A stretch of 64,000 bases of DNA from Ascidiaceihabitans sp047624005 (GTDB lineage Bacteria > Pseudomonadota > Alphaproteobacteria > Rhodobacterales > Rhodobacteraceae). Shown here piece after piece: positions 1 to 9,138 of the stretch. The notes beneath the pieces are model-generated. The model was given only the letters and a program-made list of their open reading frames with translations. It had not been told where the DNA came from and did no database searches. The position numbers were made by a program, and so were the translations under genes. The DNA is taken from assembly GCA_047624005.1 (NCBI GenBank), contig JBLHPE010000001.1, positions 1 through 64,000 on the forward strand, read 5' to 3'. Within the stretch, counting starts at the first letter, position 1. The number at the start of each line of letters is the position of its first letter.

Positions 1-44
1 ATAATAATTGCGCATTACAAATGCCTATTAATGGAGGACGTAAA

Positions 45-200
45 ATGAGCATCGTAGACATCATCCTGTGGCCGGGCACTAAGATTTGTGAAGCAATGGG
101 TATCGAACCAGAGTCGGATCAGGGCCTAATCCGCTCAATGCTAAATATGTTAGTATACCTTATCGTAATCCTGTTTGGCATGTGGATTGTCATGGCATGA
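45..200 (+). CDS. small single-pass membrane protein, unknown function
   Basis: This 51-residue ORF begins at an ATG eight bases after a GGAGG ribosome binding site (33-37). The first half is short and mixed (MSIVDIILWPG near the start, then a polar stretch), and residues about 31-50 form one hydrophobic segment that looks like a membrane helix reaching the C-terminus. Its stop codon TGA overlaps the ATG of the downstream truncated haemoglobin as ATGA, so the two genes are probably translationally coupled. I do not recognise a named family. A role linked to the globin, such as membrane tethering or gas-related signalling, is only inference from the overlap. The good Shine-Dalgarno sequence and coupling are the main reasons to call it a real gene. 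Confidence 0.6.
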   Translation: MSIVDIILWPGTKICEAMGIEPESDQGLIRSMLNMLVYLIVILFGMWIVMA

Positions 201-589
201 CTTCGCCGCCTCGTTTCCCAATCACACGGATCCAAATAGCACAGGTCGTCGCGGTGTTTTATGAACGCGTTCGTGGCCACAATGTTCTTGGTCCAATCTT
301 TGCGACACATGTCACTGACTGGTCCCCGCACGAAGAAAAGATCACAAGATTCTGGGCCAATGCGATTTTGCATGAACGTGGTTATGACGGTAATCCGATG
401 CAAAAACATATGCAGGCTGGCAATGTAGAACCGGCCCACTTTCGCACGTGGCTGGCGAAATTTGACGATGTGTTACACAAAGAGTTGCCCGAAGATGTGG
501 CGCAGCTATGGTCCGCGTTGGCACACCGAATTGGGCGCGGGCTACAGTACGGTTTACAAAACCAAAAAGGCGAAATTCCCTTGCTTTAG
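197..589 (+). CDS. group III truncated haemoglobin
   Basis: A 130-residue globin of the trHb3 type. Residues match the known group III pattern: Tyr22 (B10) in FYERV, His45 (E7) in the W-x2-H stretch, proximal His71 in PMQKH, and Trp85 (G8) in HFRTW. These correspond to Tyr19, His46, His72 and Trp85 of Campylobacter Ctb as I recall it. Proteins of this group bind O2 and NO, with roles in microaerobic physiology or NO stress; the exact role here is unknown. An in-frame upstream start at 182 exists, but the ATG at 197 overlaps the stop of the preceding small gene as ATGA and is preferred. It converges on polA with only three bases between the stops. Confidence 0.88.
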   Translation: MTSPPRFPITRIQIAQVVAVFYERVRGHNVLGPIFATHVTDWSPHEEKITRFWANAILHERGYDGNPMQKHMQAGNVEPAHFRTWLAKFDDVLHKELPEDVAQLWSALAHRIGRGLQYGLQNQKGEIPLL

Positions 590-592
590 GGT

Positions 593-3397
593 CTAATGTG
601 CCTCCGCCCAGTTCGCGCCTTGGCCAGCCTCTACTGTCAGTTTCACATCCAACTTCACCACTGGATCAGAGGCATTTTCCATAATGTCTTTGGCAACGAC
701 GATTAGCTCATCGACTGCGCTGTTCTCAACCTCAAACAACAGTTCGTCATGGACCTGCAACAGCATCGTTGCAGGCAAATGCGCGATAGCATCTGGCATC
801 CGCACCATCGCGCGGCGGATCACATCAGCGGCTGTCCCTTGGATCGGTGCGTTGATCGCGGCACGCGCTGCAAAGCCAGCATGCGGTCCTTTGGCCGTGA
901 TATTGGGTGTGTGGATTTTGCGCCCGAACAAGGTCTGCACAAAACCATGTTCCTTCGCAAAGGCCTTAGTGTCGTCCATGTAGGTTCGAATACCAGGGAA
1001 GCGTTCGAAGTAACGGTCGATAAACCCCTGTGCCTCGCTGCGTGGAATCCGCAGATTGCGCGCCAATCCAAAACCAGAGATGCCGTAGATCACACCAAAG
1101 TTGATCGCTTTGGCTTGGCGGCGAATGTCGGGCGTCATTTCGTCCAATGGTACGCCAAACATCTCACTTGCAGTCATGGCATGGATATCGAGACCATCCT
1201 CAAACGCCTGCTTCAGCGCTGGAATGTCCGCGATATGGGCCAAGATGCGCAACTCGATTTGGGAGTAATCCAAGGCGACCAAGGTCTTGCCTGGTTCGGC
1301 GATAAAGGCTTCGCGAATGCGACGCCCTTCCTCACTGCGGATTGGGATATTCTGAAGGTTAGGGTCGGTTGAGGCCAAGCGCCCCGTCGATGCACCCGCG
1401 ATGGAATAGGATGTGTGAACACGCCCCGTGTCCCTATTGATGTGATCCTGCAACGCGTCGGTGTAGGTCGATTTCAGCTTAGATAGTTGACGCCAATCCA
1501 AAACCAAACGCGGCAATTCATGTTCGGTGGCTAGGTCCTCGAGAACATCAACGCCTGTTGCATAGGCACCCGTCTTGCCCTTTTTGCCGCCTTCCAGCGC
1601 CATCTCGTCAAACAGGATTTCACCCAGTTGCTTGGGGGAGCCCACGTTGAATTTACGACCGACCAACTCATAAATCTCGTCCTCAAGACCAGCCATCTTT
1701 TGGGCAAACGCGTTGGACATACGGGACAAAATATCACGATCTACTTTGATGCCAGAACGTTCCATCGCAGCCAACACAGGGACCAGCGGGCGCTCCAGTG
1801 TTTCATAGACACGTGTAACTTGGGATTGGTGCAATTGCGGCTTAAACATCTGCCACAGACGCAGCGTGACATCCGCATCTTCAGCGGCATAGGGAACGGC
1901 GTCTACCAAAGGTACAGCATCAAAGGTTTTCATGCTTTTACCAGAGCCTAATAAGGGTTTTATGGGTAATGGGATGTGATTCAAATACCGCTCAGACAAT
2001 GCGTCCATACCGTGATTGTGCAAGCCGCCATGCATCACATATGACATCAGCATCGTGTCATCAATTGGGGCTACCATGATGCCAAGTTGGGCGAATATTT
2101 TGGTGTCATATTTCATGTTCTGACCAATTTTGATGATCGAGGGATCAGTCAACATCGGGGTCAGCATGCGCAGCGCGTCTTCCAACGGCATCTGTCCCTC
2201 GGCCAGCGCATCGTTCGAAAATAAATCATCCCCACCGGCCACTTTATGGGTCAATGGAATGTAGCAGGCTTGGCCCGCTTCCACACAAAGTGAGACGCCA
2301 ACCAAATCGACAGTCATTGTATCAAGACCAGTAGTTTCAGTATCCACTGCCACATACCCACGGGCATAGATGCGATCAATCCAGACCTGCAATTGGGCGG
2401 CATTTTCGACTTGTTCGTATTTCGAATGATCGAATGGAACAGTCTCTAACGTGGGTATATCCGAGTCAATTGGACTGGCATCCTTGATCTCGGGTGCCTC
2501 AGCGCCAAACTGTGCCGCAACCCGTTTGGTCAGCGTTCGAAACTCCATCTCGGCCAAGAACGGCAGCAACACGTCGGGCACAGGATCACGAACCTCAAGG
2601 TCCTCGATCGTGAATTCCAAATCCATCGCATCATCCAGCTTAACCAACGCACGGGACAGGCGGATTTGATCCACGTTGTCGATTAAAGTCTGTCGACGTT
2701 TAGGTTGTTTGATTTCACCCGCGCGTTCCAACAAGGCATCCAGATCACCGTATTCGTTGATCAACAACGCAGCCGTCTTGATGCCAATCCCAGGTGCACC
2801 GGGGACGTTATCGACACTGTCGCCAGCAAGGGCTTGCACATCAACAACACGTTCGGGATAGACGCCGAATTTCTCATGCACACCGTCGCGATCAATGCGC
2901 TTGTTCTTCATGGCATCAAACATTTCAACGCCGTCACCAACCAGCTGCATCATGTCTTTGTCCGAACTGATGATGGTGCAAAGACCGCCAGCGTTACGGG
3001 CCTGCACGGCGAGGGTGGCGATGATATCATCCGCCTCGAAACCCTCGATCTCTTTGCAGGCGATGTTGAACGCCTCAGTCGCGGTGCGGGTTAGTGGCAT
3101 TTGCGGGCGCAAATCTTCTGGCATCGCCTCGCGATTGGCTTTGTATTGGTCATACATATCGTTGCGAAACGTGTGGCTACCTTTGTCGAAGATTACGGCC
3201 ACGTGGGTGGGGGCATCAGGGCCAGTGTTGCCCTCGATATAACGGTGCAACATGTTGCAGAAGCCAGCGACAGCCCCGATAGGCATCCCATCGGATTTTC
3301 GGGTCAGCGGGGGCAATGCGTGGTAGGCGCGAAAGATAAAGGCAGAACCATCGATCAAATGAAGGTGGTGGCCTTTGCCAAATTTCGTATCGCTCAT
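593..3397 (-). CDS. polA: DNA polymerase I
   Basis: A 934-residue full-length DNA polymerase I. The N-terminal 5'-3' exonuclease (FEN) domain covers about residues 10-295. A 3'-5' exonuclease domain follows with intact motif I DTETTG near residue 351, so proofreading should be active. The polymerase domain holds motif A (DYSQIELR near 710), motif B (RRQAKAINFGVIYG near 762) and motif C (VHDE near 884). It removes RNA primers and fills gaps in replication and excision repair. It lies downstream of the zinc-finger gene on the same strand, with about 90 bp between them that contain a small GTTAGG/CCTAAC hairpin (3416-3432). Start chosen at the ATG just before the conserved HLHLIDGSAF region. Confidence 0.97.
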   Translation of the reverse strand: MSDTKFGKGHHLHLIDGSAFIFRAYHALPPLTRKSDGMPIGAVAGFCNMLHRYIEGNTGPDAPTHVAVIFDKGSHTFRNDMYDQYKANREAMPEDLRPQMPLTRTATEAFNIACKEIEGFEADDIIATLAVQARNAGGLCTIISSDKDMMQLVGDGVEMFDAMKNKRIDRDGVHEKFGVYPERVVDVQALAGDSVDNVPGAPGIGIKTAALLINEYGDLDALLERAGEIKQPKRRQTLIDNVDQIRLSRALVKLDDAMDLEFTIEDLEVRDPVPDVLLPFLAEMEFRTLTKRVAAQFGAEAPEIKDASPIDSDIPTLETVPFDHSKYEQVENAAQLQVWIDRIYARGYVAVDTETTGLDTMTVDLVGVSLCVEAGQACYIPLTHKVAGGDDLFSNDALAEGQMPLEDALRMLTPMLTDPSIIKIGQNMKYDTKIFAQLGIMVAPIDDTMLMSYVMHGGLHNHGMDALSERYLNHIPLPIKPLLGSGKSMKTFDAVPLVDAVPYAAEDADVTLRLWQMFKPQLHQSQVTRVYETLERPLVPVLAAMERSGIKVDRDILSRMSNAFAQKMAGLEDEIYELVGRKFNVGSPKQLGEILFDEMALEGGKKGKTGAYATGVDVLEDLATEHELPRLVLDWRQLSKLKSTYTDALQDHINRDTGRVHTSYSIAGASTGRLASTDPNLQNIPIRSEEGRRIREAFIAEPGKTLVALDYSQIELRILAHIADIPALKQAFEDGLDIHAMTASEMFGVPLDEMTPDIRRQAKAINFGVIYGISGFGLARNLRIPRSEAQGFIDRYFERFPGIRTYMDDTKAFAKEHGFVQTLFGRKIHTPNITAKGPHAGFAARAAINAPIQGTAADVIRRAMVRMPDAIAHLPATMLLQVHDELLFEVENSAVDELIVVAKDIMENASDPVVKLDVKLTVEAGQGANWAEAH

Positions 3398-3486
3398 AGG
3401 ATCGTTCCGCCGCTTGTTAGGTGTTGCCTAACATATATCTCGCATCAGACGGTCCACTGCAATCACGCGATTGGGCTAAAAGCGCT

Positions 3487-3660
3487 TCAGACTTTACCTT
3501 CAAACTCTTTTTGGATGAATTTGCAGTCGCAATACGGGCATTCCACCCAGCCAAGGTCATCAGGGATTTGCAACCAAACACGAGGATGGCCCAATGCGCC
3601 TTCGCCGCCATCACAGGCGATGCGGAATTTTTCGACGATTTGGATTTCGGGTGCTTGCAT
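3487..3660 (-). CDS. zinc-finger domain protein (zf-CHCC type)
   Basis: A 57-residue protein matching the small CHCC zinc-finger family that also occurs in the NDUFS6 accessory subunit of mitochondrial complex I. The likely zinc ligands are Cys16, His25, Cys41 and Cys44, with the conserved RVWLQIP and ECPYC blocks between and around them. The ATG at 3660 (MQAPEIQIVE) is preferred over a start eight codons upstream because family members begin close to this point and an AAGGA lies about 11 bases before it. In alphaproteobacteria these proteins are widespread but their bacterial role is poorly defined. It sits immediately upstream of polA on the same strand. Confidence 0.85.
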   Translation of the reverse strand: MQAPEIQIVEKFRIACDGGEGALGHPRVWLQIPDDLGWVECPYCDCKFIQKEFEGKV

Positions 3661-3861
3661 TAAAACGGGTCCTTGGGCTGGCAAATCTTATGCAATTCTT
3701 ATGAAGCAATTTATGGCGATTTTGCAAGCGGATTACGTTTGAAGCAAAATCCCGAATTGCAGAAAATTAGGCAAGAAAAGGCCAAGACGTTCTAACGGCT
3801 TCACCCTGCCACCTAGACAGCGTAAAAGACCCCAGAATTAGTAAAGAAGGTCGTGACCAGC

Positions 3862-5379
3862 ATGCAGCCCATCAAACCCGTCGTTCTTTGTATTCTTGAT
3901 GGATGGGGTCTGCGTGCGGAAACTCAAGGCAACGCGCCGGCCTTGGCAAACACACCGACGATGGATCGCATACTGGCAACCTGCCCAAATGCGACTTTGA
4001 TCACGCATGGTCCAGATGTTGGTTTGCCACGGGGACAGATGGGCAATTCAGAAGTGGGGCACACCAACATTGGCGCAGGTCGTGTCGTGGCGATGGATCT
4101 TGGCCAGATCGACCTTGCGATTGAAGACGGAAGTTTCTTCACGAACGCGGTCTTGGGCCGTTTCATTGAGCGGGTAAAAGCGGCTGGTGGCACCGCGCAT
4201 CTGATGGGCTTGATCTCGGACGGTGGTGTGCATGGGCATCTTGTTCATATGGTTGCAGCGGCCAAAGCGTGTCGTGATGCGGGTCTTCCAGTTGTCATCC
4301 ACGCGCTTGGTGATGGGCGTGATGTGGCGCCGCAGTCGATCCAAGGGTATCTGGAAACATTATTGGCGGCGTTGCCGACTGGCGTTCAGATCGCGACGCT
4401 AACAGGTCGCTATTTTGCGCTGGACCGTGACAATCGATGGGCGCGGGTCCAGACGGCATTTGATGCAATGGTCCATGGCAATGGTCCAAAAGTTAAGGAT
4501 GCTGCAACAGCGATTGCGCAAAGCTATGAACGGGGCGAGACGGATGAATTCATTCCAGCAACCGTGTTGGGTGATTATGCAGGGGCCAAGGATGGGGATG
4601 GTCTGTTTTGCGTCAATTTCCGCGCTGACCGTGCACGTGAAATCATGGCTGCAATTGGTCAGCAGGATTTCGATGCCTTCGATGCAGGCCAGCGTCCACA
4701 GTGGTCTGCTCTAATGGGCATGGCGTCTTATTCTGAGGCACACAATGCATATGTAGACACTGTTTATCCCAAAGCTAACATTGTGAACACGCTTGGTGCG
4801 TGGGTCGCAGCGCAGGGTAAAACGCAGTTCCGTTTGGCCGAGACAGAGAAATATCCGCACGTCACATTCTTCTTGAACGGTGGTGTCGAAACCCCCGCCG
4901 AGAACGAGGATCGCTTTATGCCGCTTTCGCCTAAAGTTGCCACGTATGACTTGCAGCCAGAGATGTCATGCCCTGAGGTGACGGAACAATTTGTGGCAGC
5001 AATTCATAAGGGGTATGACCTGATCGTCACCAATTATGCCAACCCTGATATGGTTGGACACACTGGCGATCTACAGGCCGGTATTGCGGCCTGCGAAGCG
5101 GTAGATGCGGGTCTAACAAAGGTGATTAGGGCGCTTGAGCAGGTTGGTGGTGCGATGATTATCACAGCTGACCATGGCAATTGCGAAACGATGATTGATC
5201 CTGAAACGGGTGGGCCGCACACTGCGCATACGCTTAACCTTGTGCCGGTGGCATTGGTGGGTGGGCCGCAAGGTGCAACACTTTGCGCAGGTAGGTTGGC
5301 TGATCTTGCCCCAACGCTTTTGCACCTTATGGGGCTAGAAACACCGCCAGAAATGACAGGGAAAAACTTGATCGGATGA
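3862..5379 (+). CDS. gpmI: 2,3-bisphosphoglycerate-independent phosphoglycerate mutase
   Basis: A 505-residue cofactor-independent phosphoglycerate mutase that interconverts 3- and 2-phosphoglycerate in glycolysis and gluconeogenesis. The N-terminal DGWG metal motif is present, the phospho-acceptor serine is Ser63 in GNSEVGH, and a late metal site Asp437-His438 lies in TADHGN. Length is normal for the family. A GTG three codons upstream (3853) is possible but lies only two bases after AGAAGG; the ATG at 3862 has a more workable spacing of 11. The stop overlaps the start of the EnvC-like gene by four bases, so gpmI, envC-like and ctpA are probably one transcript, an order usual in Rhodobacteraceae. 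Confidence 0.97.
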   Translation: MQPIKPVVLCILDGWGLRAETQGNAPALANTPTMDRILATCPNATLITHGPDVGLPRGQMGNSEVGHTNIGAGRVVAMDLGQIDLAIEDGSFFTNAVLGRFIERVKAAGGTAHLMGLISDGGVHGHLVHMVAAAKACRDAGLPVVIHALGDGRDVAPQSIQGYLETLLAALPTGVQIATLTGRYFALDRDNRWARVQTAFDAMVHGNGPKVKDAATAIAQSYERGETDEFIPATVLGDYAGAKDGDGLFCVNFRADRAREIMAAIGQQDFDAFDAGQRPQWSALMGMASYSEAHNAYVDTVYPKANIVNTLGAWVAAQGKTQFRLAETEKYPHVTFFLNGGVETPAENEDRFMPLSPKVATYDLQPEMSCPEVTEQFVAAIHKGYDLIVTNYANPDMVGHTGDLQAGIAACEAVDAGLTKVIRALEQVGGAMIITADHGNCETMIDPETGGPHTAHTLNLVPVALVGGPQGATLCAGRLADLAPTLLHLMGLETPPEMTGKNLIG

Positions 5380-6518
5380 GATGGCTTACGTTCATATTGG
5401 CAATTTCACTGCCGCATCTTTCATTGGCTCAAGATGCTGGCGCAGGCGCGCGTTCTGCGTCTAACCAATTGGCCAATGCGTCGATAAAATTAGATCAAGC
5501 AGATGGGGCACGTGACCGCGTAAAGGCATTGACCGAGACTGTGTTGGCCTACGAGGCGGGCCTTACGGCGATGCGCGATGGGTTGCGCCGCGCCGCGCTT
5601 CGCGAGGAACAACTTAGTCGCAAACTAGATGCCCGTGATACGGAAACGGCTGCTTTTATCGGTGTGCTGCAATCGCTAGGGGCGGGGCCATCGCCGACCA
5701 TATTCCTACACCCGCAAGGGCCCACCGGAACTGCCCGTGCCGGAATGCTTTTGTCTGAAATGACACCGATCCTAAATGCTCGTGCAACGGAATTGCGCGA
5801 CCAAGTTGAAGAGGTGCAAACCCTACGCCTTCTGCAACAACAGGCCGCAGATCAGTTGCAGTTGGGGTTGTCAGAGGTTCAAAAAGCCCGCGTCGCGTTA
5901 AGCACTGCGCTGGCGGAACGCACCAACTTGCCCATACGGTTTACCGAAGACCCAGTGCGGACCGCGATCCTTATTGCGTCTACCGAAACGCTGGAGGGGT
6001 TCGCCAGTGGCCTATCCCAGATCACCGAGGACGAGACTGCAATTGATCTGCCACCCCTCGATGACCGGATCGGCGGGCTGCAATTGCCCGTTAAAGGGTT
6101 GTTGCTGCGTGGCATGAACGAGGCGGACGCGGCAGGTATCAAGCGCCCCGGTATAATCCTTGCAACGCGCCCCGGTGCCTTGGTCAATACGCCTGCCGCC
6201 GCAACAATCCGCTACGTTGGGCCGCTGCTGGATTACGGCAATGTTATGATTCTAGAGCCACAAACAGACACGTTGTTTGTATTTGCTGGACTTGATGTGA
6301 CCTACGGCAAGATTGGCCAAGTCATCACTGAAGGTACGCCTTTGGGGCTGATGGGGGGGCTTCAGATTGAAACTGATGCAGAAAATTCTAGCTCAACACT
6401 GTCAATTGTTAGTGATGGGGCTGGCAATGGCCGCTCGGAAACGCTCTATATAGAAGTAAGACAACAAAATGTTCCACAGGATCCCGCATCGTGGTTCCGC
6501 ACCGATAAGGATGGATGA
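5376..6518 (+). CDS. EnvC-like murein hydrolase activator (degenerate M23/LytM)
   Basis: A 380-residue exported protein. Residues 1-18 form a signal peptide ending in SLAQ. Residues about 25-190 are rich in heptad-like Leu, Ala and Gln and probably form a long coiled coil. The C-terminal third resembles a LytM (peptidase M23) domain, with YGNVMILEP and GQVITEGTPLGLMG at the expected places. The zinc ligands of active LytM enzymes are missing: the usual HLHFEIR is ETLYIEVR here, so no HxH remains. This fits EnvC-type proteins, which have inactive LytM domains and activate periplasmic amidases during septum splitting. It overlaps gpmI by ATGA and is followed four bases later by ctpA. Confidence 0.85.
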   Translation: MRWLTFILAISLPHLSLAQDAGAGARSASNQLANASIKLDQADGARDRVKALTETVLAYEAGLTAMRDGLRRAALREEQLSRKLDARDTETAAFIGVLQSLGAGPSPTIFLHPQGPTGTARAGMLLSEMTPILNARATELRDQVEEVQTLRLLQQQAADQLQLGLSEVQKARVALSTALAERTNLPIRFTEDPVRTAILIASTETLEGFASGLSQITEDETAIDLPPLDDRIGGLQLPVKGLLLRGMNEADAAGIKRPGIILATRPGALVNTPAAATIRYVGPLLDYGNVMILEPQTDTLFVFAGLDVTYGKIGQVITEGTPLGLMGGLQIETDAENSSSTLSIVSDGAGNGRSETLYIEVRQQNVPQDPASWFRTDKDG

Positions 6519-6522
6519 AACC

Positions 6523-7857
6523 ATGAAGAAGTTTGTGATGGCCGCATTGGGCGGCACATTGGCAGGGGTGCTTGCGACGACGCAAATCGCTGGACCGCTG
6601 CTGGCCCAAGAAGCCGATAAGCAAGACAACGTTTATGAACAGCTTGACCTGTTCGGGGACATTTTTGAACGCATCCGTTCACAGTACGTTGAAGATGTGG
6701 ACACCAGCGAACTGATCGAGGCAGCCATTGACGGCATGCTGACATCGCTTGACCCGCACTCCAGCTACCTTTCGCCAGATGACGCGATTGCGATGCGTGT
6801 GCAAACGCGCGGTGAATTTGGTGGCTTAGGGATCGAAGTGACGCAGGAAGAGGGCTTTGTTAAAGTTGTCTCACCTATGGACGGAACCCCTGCGGACGAA
6901 GCGGGCATGTTGGCTGGCGATTTCATCACCCACGTTGACGGTGAATCCCTTCTGGGTCTGACGCTGGACGATGCGGTTGGCAAAATGCGTGGTCCTGTTG
7001 GGGCTGAAATTATCATCACTGTTGTGCGCGAAGGCGAGGGCGAACCGTTCGACGTGTCGATCATCCGTGACACCATCGAATTGCAAGCCGTACGTGCGCG
7101 GACGCAAGGCGACACAGTTTATCTGCGGATCACAACATTCAACGACAAAACCACACCAAACCTGACCGAAAAGCTGGCTGAAGAAGTGGCCGCCCTTGGT
7201 GGCATCGACAACGTGAATGGTTTTGTCATTGACCTGCGCAACAACCCCGGCGGTTTGTTGACCCAATCAATTCGTGTGTCTGATGCGTTTCTGGAAGAAG
7301 GTGAAATCGTTTCAACCCGTGGCCGCAATCCGGCTGAGGGGGATCGGTTCAACGCGACACCGGGGGATTTGGCGCAAGGCAAACCTATCGTGGTCCTAAT
7401 CAATGGCGGCTCTGCCTCTGCCTCTGAAATCGTTGCGGGTGCGTTGCAAGATCACCGCCGTGCAATCGTCATCGGCACCAAAAGCTTCGGTAAGGGGTCT
7501 GTCCAAACGATCATGCCACTGCGCGGTGATGGTGCGATGCGTCTGACGACAGCGCGGTATTACACACCGTCGGGTCGTTCGATCCAAGCACTGGGTGTGT
7601 CACCTGACATCATCGTTGAACAGCCGCGTCGTAAGCCCGACGAGGAAGAGCAAGATGAGCCAGCGCGCAACAGCCGTTCTGAAGCGGACCTGCGTGGTAG
7701 TCTAAACAACGACAGTCTGTCGGAAGATGAAATCCGCCAGATCGAAGCAGATCGCGAAAAGGCCGAAGCATCAGCCGAGTTGCGTGAAGACGATTATCAG
7801 TTGGCCTATGCCATCGATATCCTAAAAGGTCTTAGCGCGCTGGGCCCGAAAAAGTAA
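6523..7857 (+). CDS. ctpA: C-terminal processing peptidase, S41 family
   Basis: A 444-residue periplasmic serine protease. The first about 27 residues form a signal peptide (MKKFVMAALGG to LLAQ). A helical region and a PDZ domain (about 90-180, starting GGLGIEV) precede the S41 catalytic domain. The Ser-Lys dyad is visible: Ser299 in SASASE and Lys324 in SFGKGS, 25 residues apart as in E. coli Tsp. The C-terminus is charged and low in complexity (about 375-425). Such proteases trim or degrade envelope proteins and can control peptidoglycan hydrolases, which fits the EnvC-like gene just upstream. The start at 6523 is chosen for its signal peptide; an ATG at 6511 would follow directly on AAGG. 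Confidence 0.95.
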   Translation: MKKFVMAALGGTLAGVLATTQIAGPLLAQEADKQDNVYEQLDLFGDIFERIRSQYVEDVDTSELIEAAIDGMLTSLDPHSSYLSPDDAIAMRVQTRGEFGGLGIEVTQEEGFVKVVSPMDGTPADEAGMLAGDFITHVDGESLLGLTLDDAVGKMRGPVGAEIIITVVREGEGEPFDVSIIRDTIELQAVRARTQGDTVYLRITTFNDKTTPNLTEKLAEEVAALGGIDNVNGFVIDLRNNPGGLLTQSIRVSDAFLEEGEIVSTRGRNPAEGDRFNATPGDLAQGKPIVVLINGGSASASEIVAGALQDHRRAIVIGTKSFGKGSVQTIMPLRGDGAMRLTTARYYTPSGRSIQALGVSPDIIVEQPRRKPDEEEQDEPARNSRSEADLRGSLNNDSLSEDEIRQIEADREKAEASAELREDDYQLAYAIDILKGLSALGPKK

Positions 7858-7880
7858 TCTAACCAACGGTTAGAATCTTG

Positions 7881-7913
7881 AAACCTTCGCATAGAAATAT
7901 GTGAGGGTTTTTT
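7881..7913 (+). terminator. rho-independent terminator after ctpA
   Basis: A 13-bp stem (7881-7893 with 7898-7910) closes on a GAAA tetraloop; two pairs are G-U. It ends in six T residues. It lies 24 bases after the ctpA stop and should end the gpmI-envC-ctpA transcript. A second short hairpin, TCTAACC/GGTTAGA, sits just before it (7858-7874). Confidence 0.88.
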
Positions 7914-7971
7914 GGTTTTAAATGCCCGTTGTTAACTAATTTTGTTGGGAATTTATTAAGGAATCAGGGGT

Positions 7972-8001
7972 TTGTACATTTGAGGGGGCCGAATTGTACA
8001 T
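7972..8001. repeat. two TTGTACAT repeats, possible operator
   Basis: The octamer TTGTACAT occurs at 7972-7979 and 7994-8001, 22 bases start to start, about two helical turns. The core TGTACA is itself palindromic. They lie in the 292-base gap between ctpA and the convergent fatty acid hydroxylase gene (7858-8149), in which I see no gene beyond the terminator. With no downstream plus-strand gene, a regulatory role is doubtful. Confidence 0.3.
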
Positions 8002-8149
8002 ATCGTCTAAATGACGGGATTTCGCATCAAAACCAATTCCGGAAAATATACAAATTGCACCCAAAATTGTACTGTTCCAGAACCTGAGACAATCTGCCGA
8101 GCCGGATTTTCCCCGCGATTTACTGGATTAACAATCCGAGCATTGCACC

Positions 8150-9010
8150 CTATTCGGCTGGTATCACCTTCGCCTTTGAGGCTTTTTGTTTCCGGCTTTC
8201 CTTAATCATTCTGGTCCACTCGCGGAAGGGATAAGTCATGATCGCAATCGCACTTTTGTCCTCAACCCCTGTCGCCAGTGCACCCATCGGTGCGTCACAT
8301 TTTCCTGGGCTATAAAACGTACCAAACATTACATCATAGATCGGCATGACATTGGCCAAATTTTTGCCATAGGCCTCTGGCACGTCGGCGTGATGCCAGC
8401 GATGATAGACGGGTGAAGCGATCAGATATTTCAACGATCCGTGTTCAAAATCCAAATCCATGTGAACGTATTTATTGTGCAGGATATAGAAGACAATCAC
8501 GAACGGCAGAGCTTGTGGAATTTGCAGCCAAGTCAGCAAGAGAATATAGCTGACCGTCATCAATAGGGCCTCAAGAAAATGAACCCGATTGGCGGTGAAG
8601 GCGTTTACATGCGTGTCAGAATGATGCGCTGCATGAGTAGGCCAGCCCCATTTTGTGTGCATCAAACGGTGGTTCCAATAATCGACGAAATCTTTGGCGG
8701 CGACCCCAAAAAGACAGATAATCCAAAGCGGTACACTGTCCCAAATTTTTGGGTTAAGGGTTGGGATACGTAGAAATTCATAGGATGATTGGGCAAACGC
8801 ATTCACATCATTTAGGAAGAAAATCGCGACGCCCATGTTGAAACCAGCCAAGACCAATGTGGTCGCTGTGTTTTCAAGCGCATGTCGGCTTAGTTCATTT
8901 CTCTTTTTGAAAACGATGCACAAAACAAGGCACATCGCAGCAGCGATGATGATCTCGGACTGCCACGTCGGGTGTGTCAGCCAATAAATAAAGGTATCCC
9001 AAAAATTCAT
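8150..9010 (-). CDS. fatty acid hydroxylase / sterol desaturase family protein
   Basis: A 286-residue membrane protein of the di-iron fatty acid hydroxylase superfamily. The histidine clusters are visible: HRLMH, HAAHH and HRWHH, along with further His residues in HNKYVHMD. Several hydrophobic segments flank them, with the clusters expected on the cytoplasmic face. These enzymes hydroxylate or desaturate lipids using O2; the substrate cannot be read from the sequence. The ATG at 9010 is chosen over a GTG at 9025 because GGAG lies seven bases before it. The gene stands alone on the minus strand, 128 bp downstream of the next gene, and probably has its own promoter. Confidence 0.88.
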   Translation of the reverse strand: MNFWDTFIYWLTHPTWQSEIIIAAAMCLVLCIVFKKRNELSRHALENTATTLVLAGFNMGVAIFFLNDVNAFAQSSYEFLRIPTLNPKIWDSVPLWIICLFGVAAKDFVDYWNHRLMHTKWGWPTHAAHHSDTHVNAFTANRVHFLEALLMTVSYILLLTWLQIPQALPFVIVFYILHNKYVHMDLDFEHGSLKYLIASPVYHRWHHADVPEAYGKNLANVMPIYDVMFGTFYSPGKCDAPMGALATGVEDKSAIAIMTYPFREWTRMIKESRKQKASKAKVIPAE

Positions 9011-9138
9011 CTTTACGCTCCACAAAACTAAACACTAAATACTATGCCCCAAATCCTAGTGATGAATTTTTGGACTGCCTGTGTTTAGCGGGTAAAGATG
9101 GCGATAGTTTGACGTTGATTTTATGGGTCTTGAGGCGC

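Noticed and set aside
749..1372. Long antisense open frame (207 codons) within polA
   Set aside because: It lies opposite intact, strongly conserved polA coding sequence and has no ribosome site or recognisable product; a shadow frame from codon bias.
3416..3432. GTTAGG/CCTAAC hairpin between the zinc-finger gene and polA
   Set aside because: Only six pairs and no T-run; noted in the polA entry but not called as a terminator or attenuator.
3101..3742. 213-codon plus-strand frame across the polA start and the zinc-finger gene
   Set aside because: Antisense to two well-supported genes; the product resembles nothing and lacks a ribosome site.
6871..7266. 131-codon antisense frame in ctpA
   Set aside because: Opposite an intact S41 protease gene with visible catalytic residues; shadow frame.
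8011..8205. 64-codon plus-strand frame in the gap after ctpA
   Set aside because: It ends inside the fatty acid hydroxylase gene in antisense and has no ribosome site.
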